Positions 35,107-43,288 of a stretch of DNA of 64,000 nucleotides are shown here, one piece after another; the first letter of the stretch is position 1, and every line of letters starts with the position of its first letter. The stretch covers positions 992,001-1,056,000 of the forward strand of contig NZ_CP032698.1 of the NCBI RefSeq assembly GCF_003627815.1. The letters are read 5' to 3'. The notes under the pieces are model-generated. The model made no database searches and was not told the DNA's origin. It saw nothing but the letters and a program-made list of their open reading frames with translations. A program made the position numbers and the translations under genes. This stretch comes from Streptomyces hundungensis. Lineage in GTDB: Bacteria > Actinomycetota > Actinomycetes > Streptomycetales > Streptomycetaceae.

Positions 35107-35241
35107 GGCCGAAACGCTACGGCCCCCTCGACGGCCGGGCGCGGCGGGTCATCCGGGAGGAGCAGGGGCGTGCCGATCCCCGTCGCGCAACGCCGCATCC
35201 CGGACGTGCGCAAGAATTCGAACACGTGCTCTAATCGAGCC

Positions 35242-35478
35242 ATGGCGCGAACCTTTCCTCCGGACCTTGTAGAAACACAGCGCGACTGGATCCGCACATA
35301 CGAGGCGCTCGCCCGCACCCCGTTCCGCACCGTGCTGCGGCGGCGCCTGCAACTGCTGTCCTGCCGCATCGCCCAGCACGCGTACTGGAGCGCCGGAGCC
35401 GGTCACTCCCCGGCGGCCCGCACCGAGCTGCGCCGTCAGGCCCGCGCGGCCGAACAGCGGAGATCGGGGGCGGCATGA
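35242..35478 (+). CDS. Small helical hypothetical protein
   Basis: A 78-residue basic protein, MARTFPPDLVETQRDWIRTY, predicted as two or three helices with many Arg residues (FRTVLRRRLQLLSCRIAQ). An upstream stop fixes the ATG. The ribosome site is weak. No family recognised; size and charge would suit a nucleic-acid- or partner-binding protein, but that is only a guess. Confidence 0.5.
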   Translation: MARTFPPDLVETQRDWIRTYEALARTPFRTVLRRRLQLLSCRIAQHAYWSAGAGHSPAARTELRRQARAAEQRRSGAA

Positions 35479-35582
35479 CCTGAGCGGAGCTCGCCGGGGT
35501 GCGCGCCGTCACGGCCACCGCCGCGCGACGCCGAACGAACCCGAAGCCCCCTCTACCAGGAAGGTCTGGTTCAGGTCAGTTT

Positions 35583-35610
35583 TTGATGATGGATCAGCAA
35601 AGGCTAGGGT
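35583..35610 (+). promoter_or_regulatory. Candidate sigma-70-type promoter for the TM2 gene
   Basis: TTGATG (35583-35588) and TAGGGT (35605-35610) are separated by 16 bp, within an unusually AT-rich stretch 60 bp before the TM2 start. Confidence 0.4.
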
Positions 35611-35670
35611 GTTCGAACAGCGTCCGGGCAGCCCCCGGGCGTCACCCATTTCTGAGAGTGAACACATTTC

Positions 35671-35976
35671 ATGAGCGCCCAGTCCCCCAACCCGCACGGA
35701 GCTCCCCAGCCCGGCGGGATGCCTCCGGCTCCGACTCCGTACGGCTACGACGCCTACGGCCGCCCGTACTCGGACAAGTCGAAGATCGTGGCGGGCGTGC
35801 TCCAGCTCTTCCTCGGCACCTTCGGCATCGGCCGCTTCTACACCAAGCACACCGGCATGGCCATCGCCCAGCTCCTCACCTGCGGCGGCTTCGGCGTCTG
35901 GGCGCTGATCGACGGCGTCCTGCTCCTGGTCAGCGAAGGCAAGACGGACGCGGACGGCCACGTGCTGCGTGGCTGA
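35671..35976 (+). CDS. TM2-domain membrane protein
   Basis: A 101-residue protein: a Pro/Gly/Tyr-rich N-terminus, then two membrane helices (KIVAGVLQLFLGTFGIGRFY and AIAQLLTCGGFGVWALIDGV) joined by the short TKHTGM loop with the DRF-like turn of the TM2 family. Members are small membrane proteins of unclear role. The stop overlaps the start of the DUF2752 gene by eight bases, so the two are co-translated. Confidence 0.9.
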   Translation: MSAQSPNPHGAPQPGGMPPAPTPYGYDAYGRPYSDKSKIVAGVLQLFLGTFGIGRFYTKHTGMAIAQLLTCGGFGVWALIDGVLLLVSEGKTDADGHVLRG

Positions 35977-36409
35977 ACAGCCCAACCGCCGGACGGCGCC
36001 CGGGGAGTCGCTCCCTGGGCGCCGTCTGCTCCCGCCCTCCGTCGCGACCCCGCTCGTCCTCGCCCTGGGCGCGGTGGCCGGCCTCGCCTATCTCTACGGC
36101 CACTCCCCGTACGAGCCCGCGCAACTCCTACCCCGCTGCCCCTTCCACTGGGCGACCGGCCTCAACTGCCCGGCCTGCGGCGGGACTCGGATGACCTACG
36201 CGCTGCTGCACGGCGACCTGGGCGGCGCTCTGCACGCCAACCCCGTTCTCCTCGCCGCCCTTCCCTTCGCCGGGTACGCCTATGGCCGCTGGGCCCTGGC
36301 CGGAGTGCGCGGACGCGGCCATCGGCTCGCGCTCGGGCGCCGCGGGGTCGTTCTCGTCCTGGGCACGGCACTCGCCTGGATGGTTGTGCGCAACATCCTG
36401 GGCCGCTGA
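35969..36409 (+). CDS. DUF2752 membrane protein
   Basis: A 146-residue protein starting at a GTG inside the TM2 gene. It has the DUF2752 signature CPFHWATGLNCPACGGTRMT (two CxxC-like elements after a first helix), a HANPVLLAALPFAGY helix and a final helix. Such genes frequently follow TM2 genes in Streptomyces, supporting a shared membrane role. Function unknown. Confidence 0.88.
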   Translation: MAEQPNRRTAPGESLPGRRLLPPSVATPLVLALGAVAGLAYLYGHSPYEPAQLLPRCPFHWATGLNCPACGGTRMTYALLHGDLGGALHANPVLLAALPFAGYAYGRWALAGVRGRGHRLALGRRGVVLVLGTALAWMVVRNILGR

Positions 36410-36425
36410 CCCCCGACATGCGGCG

Positions 36426-36462
36426 GCCCCGCACATCCCAGGGGGGAGAGGGATGGCGGGGC
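36426..36462. terminator. Strong bidirectional hairpin
   Basis: GCCCCGC-A-CATCCC (36426-36439) pairs with GGGATG-GCGGGGC (36450-36462), 13 bp with one bulged A and a 10-base loop. It lies 17 bp after the DUF2752 stop and before the convergent kinase gene. Confidence 0.75.
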
Positions 36463-36610
36463 ACGCAAGCCCGGATCGGGGAGGGGGGAGCCCCGTTCAC
36501 GCGGACCGTGACTTCCTCATGCCCCCACTCCCCCACCCCATGCGTGTGACCTGCGCAACACGGCGACCGGCGGCCGGAATTGGCCTACCGCCTTCCCGGC
36601 CGCCCGGGCG

Positions 36611-38200
36611 TCAACGCAGCCACTGGTCCTGATCGGCGGGTCGGTACAGCGTGACCGCCTGACGAAGTTTGTCGAGAACCAGATGCCGGTACGTGGCGTC
36701 GGTGACTTCGCCGTCGTACGCGAAGTGCGGCTCCCCCTCCAGGACTTCGAGGTCCAGCCGACGCACCTGGGCCGTCGTCAGCACCCGGGAGCTGTGCAGG
36801 GTGCCCGTCAGAACGGCCAGCAGCAGCCGGGTGCGGGCGAACGGGGTGCCGGCCTCCACAGCGCGTACGTCGAGGAGCCCGTCGTCGAGCTGGGTGCGGT
36901 ACGTGGGCGCGAAACCGGCGGGGTGGTAGATCCCGTTGCCCGCGAAGAGCAGCCAGAGGCGGCGGGGACGGCCGTTGATGACGACCGAGAGCGGGCTGCC
37001 CGTGGCAAGGACCTTGGCCAGGCCCACGAAGACCGCGGGCCACTTGCCGATGCGCTTCTCCAGGCGCTCCCTGGCGTGGACGAGCTCCGAGTACACGCCG
37101 ATGCTGAACGTGTTGAGGAAGAGCTGCTGTTGGTCGCCGCCCGCGGAGACCTCGGCCGAAGGGCCGGGGGCGTCCGCGCCCGCACCCTGTTCGGGGGGTG
37201 TGCCAGGACGCGCGGGGGACGAGGCGCGGCCCACGTCGGCGGTGACCGCGTCACCTGCCCTGATCGCTCGGGCCACGTCCTCCATGGTCTGGTTTCCGAG
37301 GTCCCCGGCGAAGTGGTTGAAGGTGCCGCCCGGGAACACCGCGAGAGGGACGCGATGGCGGGCGGCGGTCGCGCTGCCGGCGTTGACGGAGCCGTCGCCG
37401 CCGCAGACGCCGAGCGCCCCGCCGTCGGCGACGGCGCGCACCGCCGCCTCGTCGAGCAGGGCCAGCAGGTCGTCGCCCGGTTCGAAGAGGGTGATCGAGG
37501 CTTCGGGGAGCAGGGTGCGCAGGGTGTCCACGGTGTCCTTGGACCAGGCGATGCCCGAGGACGGGTTGACCACCAGATGCAGGCCCTTGCCCTCCTTGAG
37601 CGCGGGGGCCGGCCGGCGCGGCGGTGCGGCGGCCGCCGCGGCCTCCGGCTTCACCGGCCACCATCGGCAGGTCAGCAGGGCGGCTCCGATGCCGACGAGC
37701 GCCCCGGCCGCCGCACGGCGACGATGGTCAAGGCCGCCCTGCGCGCGTATGCAGGCGAGCCCTGTCGCGAAGGGCAGCGCGGCCAGGCCGTAGCGCGGGG
37801 ACTCCAGGACGACTCCCGCGGCGAAGGCGGCGGCCGACGCCGTCGCGTTGGACGGCAGGGAGGCGGTGCTCGGGCGGGGGAAGATCCCGGGCAGGGCGTC
37901 CAGGACGGGACGGGAACTACGGGCGGCCGGTTTGGCCAGGGCGTGATTGATCGCGGCGACGATCGCCACCGAGCCGACGCCGCGCAACGCCGCCCGACGT
38001 GCGCCCCGTCCGCCCGAAAGACCCAGCACCGCTGCCGCGCCCAGCCATACGGCGTCGTGCTCGGCCGTCTTGCGCAGGAACCGCACAACAGAGCTTCCCC
38101 GTACGGGAGTTGACGGCGCAAGGGCCGCCGTCAGGCGGTTGCCCAGTCCTGTCGTGCCCTGCGGCCCGAGCGCTCTCGGCAGCCGTCCACGTCGCTTCAT
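36611..38200 (-). CDS. PAP2-like / diacylglycerol-kinase catalytic domain fusion
   Basis: A 529-residue protein. The N-terminal 190 residues are membrane helices of PAP2 type: motif 1 KPAARSSRP is kept, but motif 2 reads SLPSNATASAAAF where PSGH is expected, and motif 3 reads CIRAQGGLDHRRRAAAG without the usual S-R-x5-H-x3-D. The phosphatase therefore looks inactive. The C-terminal half is a DAGK catalytic domain with HLVVNPSSG, GVCGGDGSVN and AVFPGGTFNHFAGDL. Expected activity is ATP-dependent lipid phosphorylation at the membrane. It is convergent with the TM2/DUF2752 pair and monocistronic. Confidence 0.87.
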   Translation of the reverse strand: MKRRGRLPRALGPQGTTGLGNRLTAALAPSTPVRGSSVVRFLRKTAEHDAVWLGAAAVLGLSGGRGARRAALRGVGSVAIVAAINHALAKPAARSSRPVLDALPGIFPRPSTASLPSNATASAAAFAAGVVLESPRYGLAALPFATGLACIRAQGGLDHRRRAAAGALVGIGAALLTCRWWPVKPEAAAAAAPPRRPAPALKEGKGLHLVVNPSSGIAWSKDTVDTLRTLLPEASITLFEPGDDLLALLDEAAVRAVADGGALGVCGGDGSVNAGSATAARHRVPLAVFPGGTFNHFAGDLGNQTMEDVARAIRAGDAVTADVGRASSPARPGTPPEQGAGADAPGPSAEVSAGGDQQQLFLNTFSIGVYSELVHARERLEKRIGKWPAVFVGLAKVLATGSPLSVVINGRPRRLWLLFAGNGIYHPAGFAPTYRTQLDDGLLDVRAVEAGTPFARTRLLLAVLTGTLHSSRVLTTAQVRRLDLEVLEGEPHFAYDGEVTDATYRHLVLDKLRQAVTLYRPADQDQWLR

Positions 38201-38377
38201 GCGGTTTCACACCTCGGTATCTAGGGATCCGCCGCTGGGGACGGGGGCGGGCCGCGTCACGCGTTCAGGCTACCGGCGCGCCGACGGCGCTCGGCACGTC
38301 CCGGGGCCGGGAGACGGCGGTGTTCTGTTGGGGCATGGCTTCCATCGAGTGTGCCCAGGACCCGCGAGCCAATGCGG

Positions 38378-38773
38378 TCATTCCTCCGTGTCCGCCCGGA
38401 GCTCCTTGGCGCCGGCGCTCTCGCGGGCGGCGGCGTCGGCGGGGAGCGCCGTGAGGTACTCCATGCTGCCCGTGATCGTCAGGAGCCGGTCGAGCGCCGG
38501 AGTGCGGTCCTCCAGGTGCAGACAGACGTGCGCGGCGTCGGTACGGCGGCGGATCATCAGCAGGATCGACAGTCCCGTCGAGTCGACGGCGCCGAGGCCC
38601 GCGCAGCCCAGGTGCAGATCGCGCAGCCGGGGGTGGGCCGTCAGCTTGTCGGTGACGGCCTCCAGGAGGACGTCCGCGTTGTCGTAGTCGAGGTCTCCGC
38701 GCAGTTCTATGCGCACCGTCGTCTCGGTGTCGATGGCCGTCAGTCTCAGGTGGCTCGAGGGGAGGGTGCTCAC
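38378..38773 (-). CDS. STAS-domain anti-sigma-factor antagonist-like protein
   Basis: A 131-residue protein starting at GTG, its start overlapping the stop of the B12-binding gene. The STAS fold is evident: VRIELRGDLDYDNADVLLEA, then LRDLHLGCAGLGAVDSTGLS with the conserved phosphorylatable Ser in DSTGL, and a final helix. STAS proteins bind anti-sigma kinases when unphosphorylated. As last gene in an operon with a PP2C phosphatase, it is the likely substrate of that phosphatase; the kinase is not encoded here. Confidence 0.9.
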   Translation of the reverse strand: MSTLPSSHLRLTAIDTETTVRIELRGDLDYDNADVLLEAVTDKLTAHPRLRDLHLGCAGLGAVDSTGLSILLMIRRRTDAAHVCLHLEDRTPALDRLLTITGSMEYLTALPADAAARESAGAKELRADTEE

Positions 38774-39939
38774 GGGTGGTTCCTGGCGGGGGCGAAGGGG
38801 ACGGTGGAAGCGGCGCCGAGCCGGTCGGTGCCGAGGTGCAGTATGCGCCGCGCGCGCGGGAAGTCCTTGAGTTCGCCCGCCAGGATGTGGAGTGCGGGCG
38901 GCAGGCTGTGTACGGGCACGCCGCGCGCGGTGAGGATCGAGGCGGTCCAGGCGATGAAGTCGGTGAACAGCTCGGGGTCGTCGAGGTAGAGGGCGGTGGC
39001 GAGGAAGTCCACGATGTGGGCCAGGTCCTCGGCGGTGCGTTCGCGCTGGAGATCGTCGTACTGCCGGACGGCCGGGAAGGCCTCGTCGAGACCTCGCATC
39101 ACGCTGCGTACGAGGGCGGTCCTCGTCCGCGTGACCATCGTGTACTCCTGATCGTCCAGGTGCGGCAGGTCGTCGAGCGGCTGATGGCCGTTGTCCGGAC
39201 GGGCCGGCGGGCTGCTCTGGATGCGGTCGGCGGCGGAGCGCGCGTCGGCGGCCCAGGCGTCCGCGCCCAGCAACCGGGCGTAGCGCCCGCCCGCCCCGAA
39301 GGCCGCCCCGCCCGCCACGACGGGTACGCCCGCCGCCTGGCAGGCGGTGATGGTGGCGTGTGCGGCGGGCAGCCGGGTCGCGATCGAGCCGGAGAGCGCG
39401 ACCAGTTGGGGGCCGGTGCGGTGAAGGTGGCCTATGAGGTGCGGTACCGGAACCTGCGCGCCCAGGTAGTCGACGTGCCAGCCCCGCAGTCTCAGGACCT
39501 CGGACAGCAGTCGGGCGGGCAGCGCGTGCCACTCGCCGTCCACGCAGGCCACGGTGATCCGTCCGCGGTCGGGGACGGTGCGCGCGGCCGGGTGCAACGA
39601 AAGGGCGGCCACGGCCCGTTCGTTGATGGCCGTCGCCGCGTGCTCCTGGGCGATGCTCATCCGGTTGGCGGCCCACTCCTCGCCGACCTTGACCTGGACC
39701 CTGGCGATCACGTCGAGCAGCACGCTCTCGGGGTCGTGCCCCTCGTCCAGTGCTTGCCGCACGAGGCCCGTCGCCGCGTACTCGTCCCCCGCGAAGGCGG
39801 CTTCCCACAGCGCCGTTTCCAGCGGCGCCGTGGCCGGGGGCACCGTGTGCGGGGGCGCCGCGTGCGGGCGCGCCGTGGCCGGGGCCGGCGCGTCCGGCGT
39901 CAGCGTGTCCGGGGCCGCCGTGCGCAGTCGCGTACTCAT
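38770..39939 (-). CDS. Cobalamin-binding sensor protein with C-terminal helical domain
   Basis: A 389-residue protein; ATG overlaps the phosphatase stop by four bases. After a Pro/Ala-rich leader, a four-helix B12-cap domain (ETALWEAAFAGDEYAATGLV) contains the exact Wx9EH arrangement (W-AANRMSIAQ-EH) known to cap adenosylcobalamin in CarH photoreceptors. The B12-binding Rossmann domain follows, with VACVDGEWHALPARLL (candidate axial His), YLGAQVPV, LVALSGSIA and VVAGGAAFG. Residues about 270-389 form a helical domain I do not recognise. There is no DNA-binding domain. I infer that it senses light or cobalamin and signals through its operon partners. Confidence 0.85.
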   Translation of the reverse strand: MSTRLRTAAPDTLTPDAPAPATARPHAAPPHTVPPATAPLETALWEAAFAGDEYAATGLVRQALDEGHDPESVLLDVIARVQVKVGEEWAANRMSIAQEHAATAINERAVAALSLHPAARTVPDRGRITVACVDGEWHALPARLLSEVLRLRGWHVDYLGAQVPVPHLIGHLHRTGPQLVALSGSIATRLPAAHATITACQAAGVPVVAGGAAFGAGGRYARLLGADAWAADARSAADRIQSSPPARPDNGHQPLDDLPHLDDQEYTMVTRTRTALVRSVMRGLDEAFPAVRQYDDLQRERTAEDLAHIVDFLATALYLDDPELFTDFIAWTASILTARGVPVHSLPPALHILAGELKDFPRARRILHLGTDRLGAASTVPFAPARNHP

Positions 39940-41582
39940 GCGGTGAACCTGCCCCGTGTGCGGCCGTTCACCGCGCTGAGGTGGTGGGTGCGGGGCGCGG
40001 AGACCACCACGATGGCCATGTCGTCGTGCCGGCCCTTGCCGAGCCACTGCGCGGCGACCATCTGGACGCGCTCCACGATGCTCTCGGCGGGCAGACCCGC
40101 GCACTCCGACAGCACGCGCCGCAGCCGTTCCTCGCCGAACAGGGCGTCCCCCATCGGGCCGCCGCGCGCTTCGGTGAACCCGTCCGTGTACAGGACGCAG
40201 GTCTCCCCCGGCGCCAGGAACAGCTCGGCCGTCTCCGCGTGGACGTCGGGCATCGCGCCGATCAAGGTGCCCCGGGTGTCGGCCTCCTGCACCTCACCGG
40301 TGGCGCGCACGATCAAGGGGGCGGGGTGGCCGGCGCTGGTCACCCTCATCCGCACCGAGCTGCCCTCCCGTACGGCCGAGGCGAGCACCAGGGTGGCGAA
40401 GCGGGTGTGATGGGAGTTGAGCAGCGCCATGTTGAGCAGGCGCAGCATCCGCTGGTGATCGTCGGCGAGGGGGAGCAGGGCGTGCAGCGTGTTGCGGATC
40501 TTCCCCGTCAGCACCGCGGCTTCCAGCCCCTTGCCGCACACGTCACCCAGCACCACCAGCGACGGCGCGCCTTCGGTGATGGCGGGGTGGACGTCGTAGA
40601 AGTCGCCGCCGATCCGTTCGTGGTCCTCGGAGGGGCGGTATCCGCCCGCGAAGTCCACGCCGGACACCTGGTGCAGGGCGGGCGGGAGCAGTTCGCGCAT
40701 CAGGACGTCGGTGATCGCCGACTGGTCCGCGTAGAGGCGGGCGGCCGCCATCGCCGCGCCGGCCCTGGCCGCGAACAGCCGGGCGAAGACCTCTTCCTCG
40801 GGAGTGAACCCGGCGCTTCCCGCGCGCCGCAGCAGGATCAGGGCTCCCGCCGGTACGCCGTATCCGGGCAGCGGGGTGACCACTATCGAGCCGGCCTGCC
40901 CGAACCCCTCGGGCAGGACCCACTCCGGGACGGTGGAGGGCTCGACCCACCGGGTGGCGACGGGCGGGAAACCCTGCAACGCCTCGGCGAGGCCGGGAAC
41001 GGATTCGGGGTCGACGGTGGGCGTCGAGGTGACGGGGGCGCCCCCGCGCAGACACGTCACCAGGGGCAGCCGGTCGCCGCGCGCCGGGGCGACGACGAGC
41101 GCGGCGTCCGCGAGGTGCTCGGCCGCCATCTGCGCGGTGACATGGGTGCAGCGGTCCACGTTCAGGGAGGAGAGCAGCAAATTGGAGGCCTTGCCCAGGA
41201 ACGCGGTCCGTTCGCGCTCGCGCCGCAGCGCTTCCTGCGCCAGCAGGTGATCGGTGGCGTCGACCAGCCACCACAACACCGTGCCGCCGTCCTCGACGGT
41301 GGGGTGGCCCTCGAAGATCCGGTCGTCCACGGGACCGGAACGGATGGCGGAGCCGTCACCCTGGTGGGGCACGCGCAGCGCGGTGTGCGCCGTCGCCAGC
41401 CATTCCGGGACGGCGTCGCTCATCCGCGCGCCGGGGCACGCCTTCGGCAGAAGCGCGGCCGCGGCCTCGTTGACCAGGACGATCGCGCCGTGCGCATCAG
41501 CTATCAGGACAGGGTAGGGAGCCTTGCTCCACAGAGAGCCCGCCTGTGCGTTGACGTCGGTTGCCGCGTCGGTCGAAGACAC
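39936..41582 (-). CDS. PAS-GAF-PP2C (SpoIIE-type) phosphatase
   Basis: A 548-residue protein. A PAS-like domain (KAPYPVLIADAHGAIVLVNE) is followed by a GAF domain at about 130-300 and a SpoIIE-type serine phosphatase with GGDFYDV, LGDVCGKGLEAAVLTG, LYTDGFTEARGG and GRHDDMAIVVV metal-binding Asp motifs. It should dephosphorylate STAS anti-anti-sigma factors on signal. Start is GTG 41582 or TTG 41585; neither has a good ribosome site. It is the first gene of a three-gene overlapping operon, with a perfect palindrome 55 bp upstream. Confidence 0.9.
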   Translation of the reverse strand: MSSTDAATDVNAQAGSLWSKAPYPVLIADAHGAIVLVNEAAAALLPKACPGARMSDAVPEWLATAHTALRVPHQGDGSAIRSGPVDDRIFEGHPTVEDGGTVLWWLVDATDHLLAQEALRRERERTAFLGKASNLLLSSLNVDRCTHVTAQMAAEHLADAALVVAPARGDRLPLVTCLRGGAPVTSTPTVDPESVPGLAEALQGFPPVATRWVEPSTVPEWVLPEGFGQAGSIVVTPLPGYGVPAGALILLRRAGSAGFTPEEEVFARLFAARAGAAMAAARLYADQSAITDVLMRELLPPALHQVSGVDFAGGYRPSEDHERIGGDFYDVHPAITEGAPSLVVLGDVCGKGLEAAVLTGKIRNTLHALLPLADDHQRMLRLLNMALLNSHHTRFATLVLASAVREGSSVRMRVTSAGHPAPLIVRATGEVQEADTRGTLIGAMPDVHAETAELFLAPGETCVLYTDGFTEARGGPMGDALFGEERLRRVLSECAGLPAESIVERVQMVAAQWLGKGRHDDMAIVVVSAPRTHHLSAVNGRTRGRFTA

Positions 41583-41636
41583 CAATTGTCGAGGATCCGC
41601 TGGGCGAACCCCTCACCTCACACCCTTGTTGGAAAC

Positions 41637-41652
41637 GTTGCCGTACGGCAAC
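41637..41652. promoter_or_regulatory. Perfect 16-bp palindrome upstream of the sensor operon
   Basis: GTTGCCGTACGGCAAC reads the same on both strands and lies 55 bp upstream of the phosphatase start, in a 250-bp gap shared with the convergent-ended WYL gene. A further half-site GGCAACC occurs about 25 bp on. A likely operator; its protein is unknown. Confidence 0.5.
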
Positions 41653-41831
41653 CATCCCGCATCCACCGGCCCATGGCAACCACGTCCCCACCTGGCGGCG
41701 ACCCACCTCGACGCCGGTGGCGGCACCATCCGGCCCTCGTCCGGACCCCCGCATCAACGGCGCAACAGCCCCTGGCACCCGGGGGAATGACCTCGACCGG
41801 CCCCCGGCACGCTGAGGCGAACGTCACCCGG

Positions 41832-42764
41832 TCACCGGGGGTATCGGATGGCCAGGGTGCGCACGGTCTCCGCGATGCGGTCGCGGAGTTCGGGTGGTGC
41901 CAGGACCTCGATGTCGGCGCCCAGCCGCAGAAACTCCCCGTGGGCATGGGCGATGGATTCGATCGGCACCCGGACCTCCGCCCATTCCCCGGCGAGCGGG
42001 GGTGTCACACCCAGTCGGCGCGCGCCTTCCGGGGTGAGTCGCACCACAGCCTCCCCGGTGTGGAGCCGGGCCCGGAAGTCGGCGAGATAGTCGTCCCAGT
42101 ACCGGCGCAGGTCGAACCCGTCCGGAGGGGTGAACTCCTCGTCCAGCGGCCGGAGTTGATCGATCTGGTCGACCCGGTAGGTGCGGGTGCCGGACGCGCC
42201 CGCCGCGACCAGATACCAGCGGCCCGCCTTGAGGACGAGCCCATAGGGCTCCACCCGCCGCTCGATCTCCTGCGGCGCCCGCCAGCGCCGGTAGCGCAGC
42301 ACCACCGCACGCCGCTCCCACACCGCGGCGGCGACCCCCGCCAGATACGGGGTGTCGTCGGCGTCGCCGTACCAGCCGGGCGCATCGAGCAAGAAGCGCG
42401 CCTGGACCCGGCCGGCGTGCTCGCGCAGCTCGGCGGGCAGCGCCGCCCGCAGCTTGAGCTGGGCGTTCGCCAGCGCCTCCCCCAGACCCAGTTCGGCGGC
42501 GGTGGCGGGCAGCGCGGCGAGGAACGCGGCCTGCGCCTCCTGCGCGGTCAGTCCGGTGAGGCGGGTCCGGTAGCCGTCGAGCAGTCGGTAACCGCCCGCG
42601 TGCCCGGAGTCGCCGTACAGCGGGATGCCGGCGGCGCCGAGCGCCTCGACGTCCCGGTAGACGGTACGGACGGAGACCTCCAGCTCCGTGGCCAGCTCCT
42701 TGGCCGTCATGCGGCCCCGGTTCTGGAGCAGCAGAAGCAGGGTGACCAGCCGACTCGCGCGCAT
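41832..42764 (-). CDS. YafY-type HTH / WYL-domain regulator
   Basis: A 310-residue protein. The N-terminal winged helix reads MRASRLVTLLLLLQNRGRMT, then ELEVSVRTVYRDVEALGAAG, typical of HTH_11. The middle and end form a WYL domain (RVEPYGLVLKAGRWYLVAAG, YRVDQIDQLRPLDEEF) and a WCX-like tail (AHGEFLRLGADIEVLAPPEL). Ligand unknown. The start is only 12 bp from a strong inverted repeat shared with the divergent two-gene unit, implying autoregulation and control of those genes. Confidence 0.92.
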   Translation of the reverse strand: MRASRLVTLLLLLQNRGRMTAKELATELEVSVRTVYRDVEALGAAGIPLYGDSGHAGGYRLLDGYRTRLTGLTAQEAQAAFLAALPATAAELGLGEALANAQLKLRAALPAELREHAGRVQARFLLDAPGWYGDADDTPYLAGVAAAVWERRAVVLRYRRWRAPQEIERRVEPYGLVLKAGRWYLVAAGASGTRTYRVDQIDQLRPLDEEFTPPDGFDLRRYWDDYLADFRARLHTGEAVVRLTPEGARRLGVTPPLAGEWAEVRVPIESIAHAHGEFLRLGADIEVLAPPELRDRIAETVRTLAIRYPR

Positions 42765-42775
42765 GCCGCTCAGTA

Positions 42776-42800
42776 TTCACTGACAGAAGATGTCAGTGAA
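42776..42800. promoter_or_regulatory. Perfect 10-bp-arm operator of the WYL regulator
   Basis: TTCACTGACA (42776-42785) and TGTCAGTGAA (42791-42800) are perfect inverted arms around a 5-bp spacer. The site lies 12 bp from the WYL start and 21 bp from the divergent gene, so a bound dimer would block both. Confidence 0.75.
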
Positions 42801-42820
42801 GGCTCCTTAACCTGCGCCGC

Positions 42821-43288
42821 ATGAACGCTTTCGACTTTCTGCACGGCTCCTGGGACGTGGCCAATCGCCGACTCACCGCACCGCTCGACCCGGGCCCCGG
42901 GACCTGGGTGGAGTTCCCGGGGCATGCGGTGGTCCGGCCACTGTTCGGGGGCGCGGGCAACATCGACGAGATCACCTTTCCGACCCTTGGCCGCCAGGGC
43001 GTCACCCTGCGGCTGTTCGACCGTGACAGCGAGCGCTGGTCGATCCACTGGGCGGACAGCAGGACCGGCCGGCTCGATCCCCCGGTGGTCGGCGGCTTCG
43101 CGGGTGACCGTGGCGACTTCCACGGCGTGGACACGTACGGCGGCCGCCCGATACAGGTGCATTTCGTCTGGTATCGCCTCGGGCCGGACACGGCCCGCTG
43201 GGAGCAGGAGTTCTCCGCCGACGGCGGCCGCACCTGGGAACTCAACTGGACCATGGACTTCACGCGCACCGGGCAGCACGGCGCATGA
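42821..43288 (+). CDS. DUF1579-like small protein
   Basis: A 155-residue soluble beta-rich protein starting MNAFDFLHGSWDVANRRL; the FxxGxW opening and WSIHWADSRTGRLDPPVVGG, then FSADGGRTWELNWTMDFTR, suit the DUF1579/lipocalin-like barrel. Role unknown, possibly binding a hydrophobic ligand. It overlaps the next gene by four bases and is probably repressed by the divergent WYL protein. Confidence 0.7.
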   Translation: MNAFDFLHGSWDVANRRLTAPLDPGPGTWVEFPGHAVVRPLFGGAGNIDEITFPTLGRQGVTLRLFDRDSERWSIHWADSRTGRLDPPVVGGFAGDRGDFHGVDTYGGRPIQVHFVWYRLGPDTARWEQEFSADGGRTWELNWTMDFTRTGQHGA

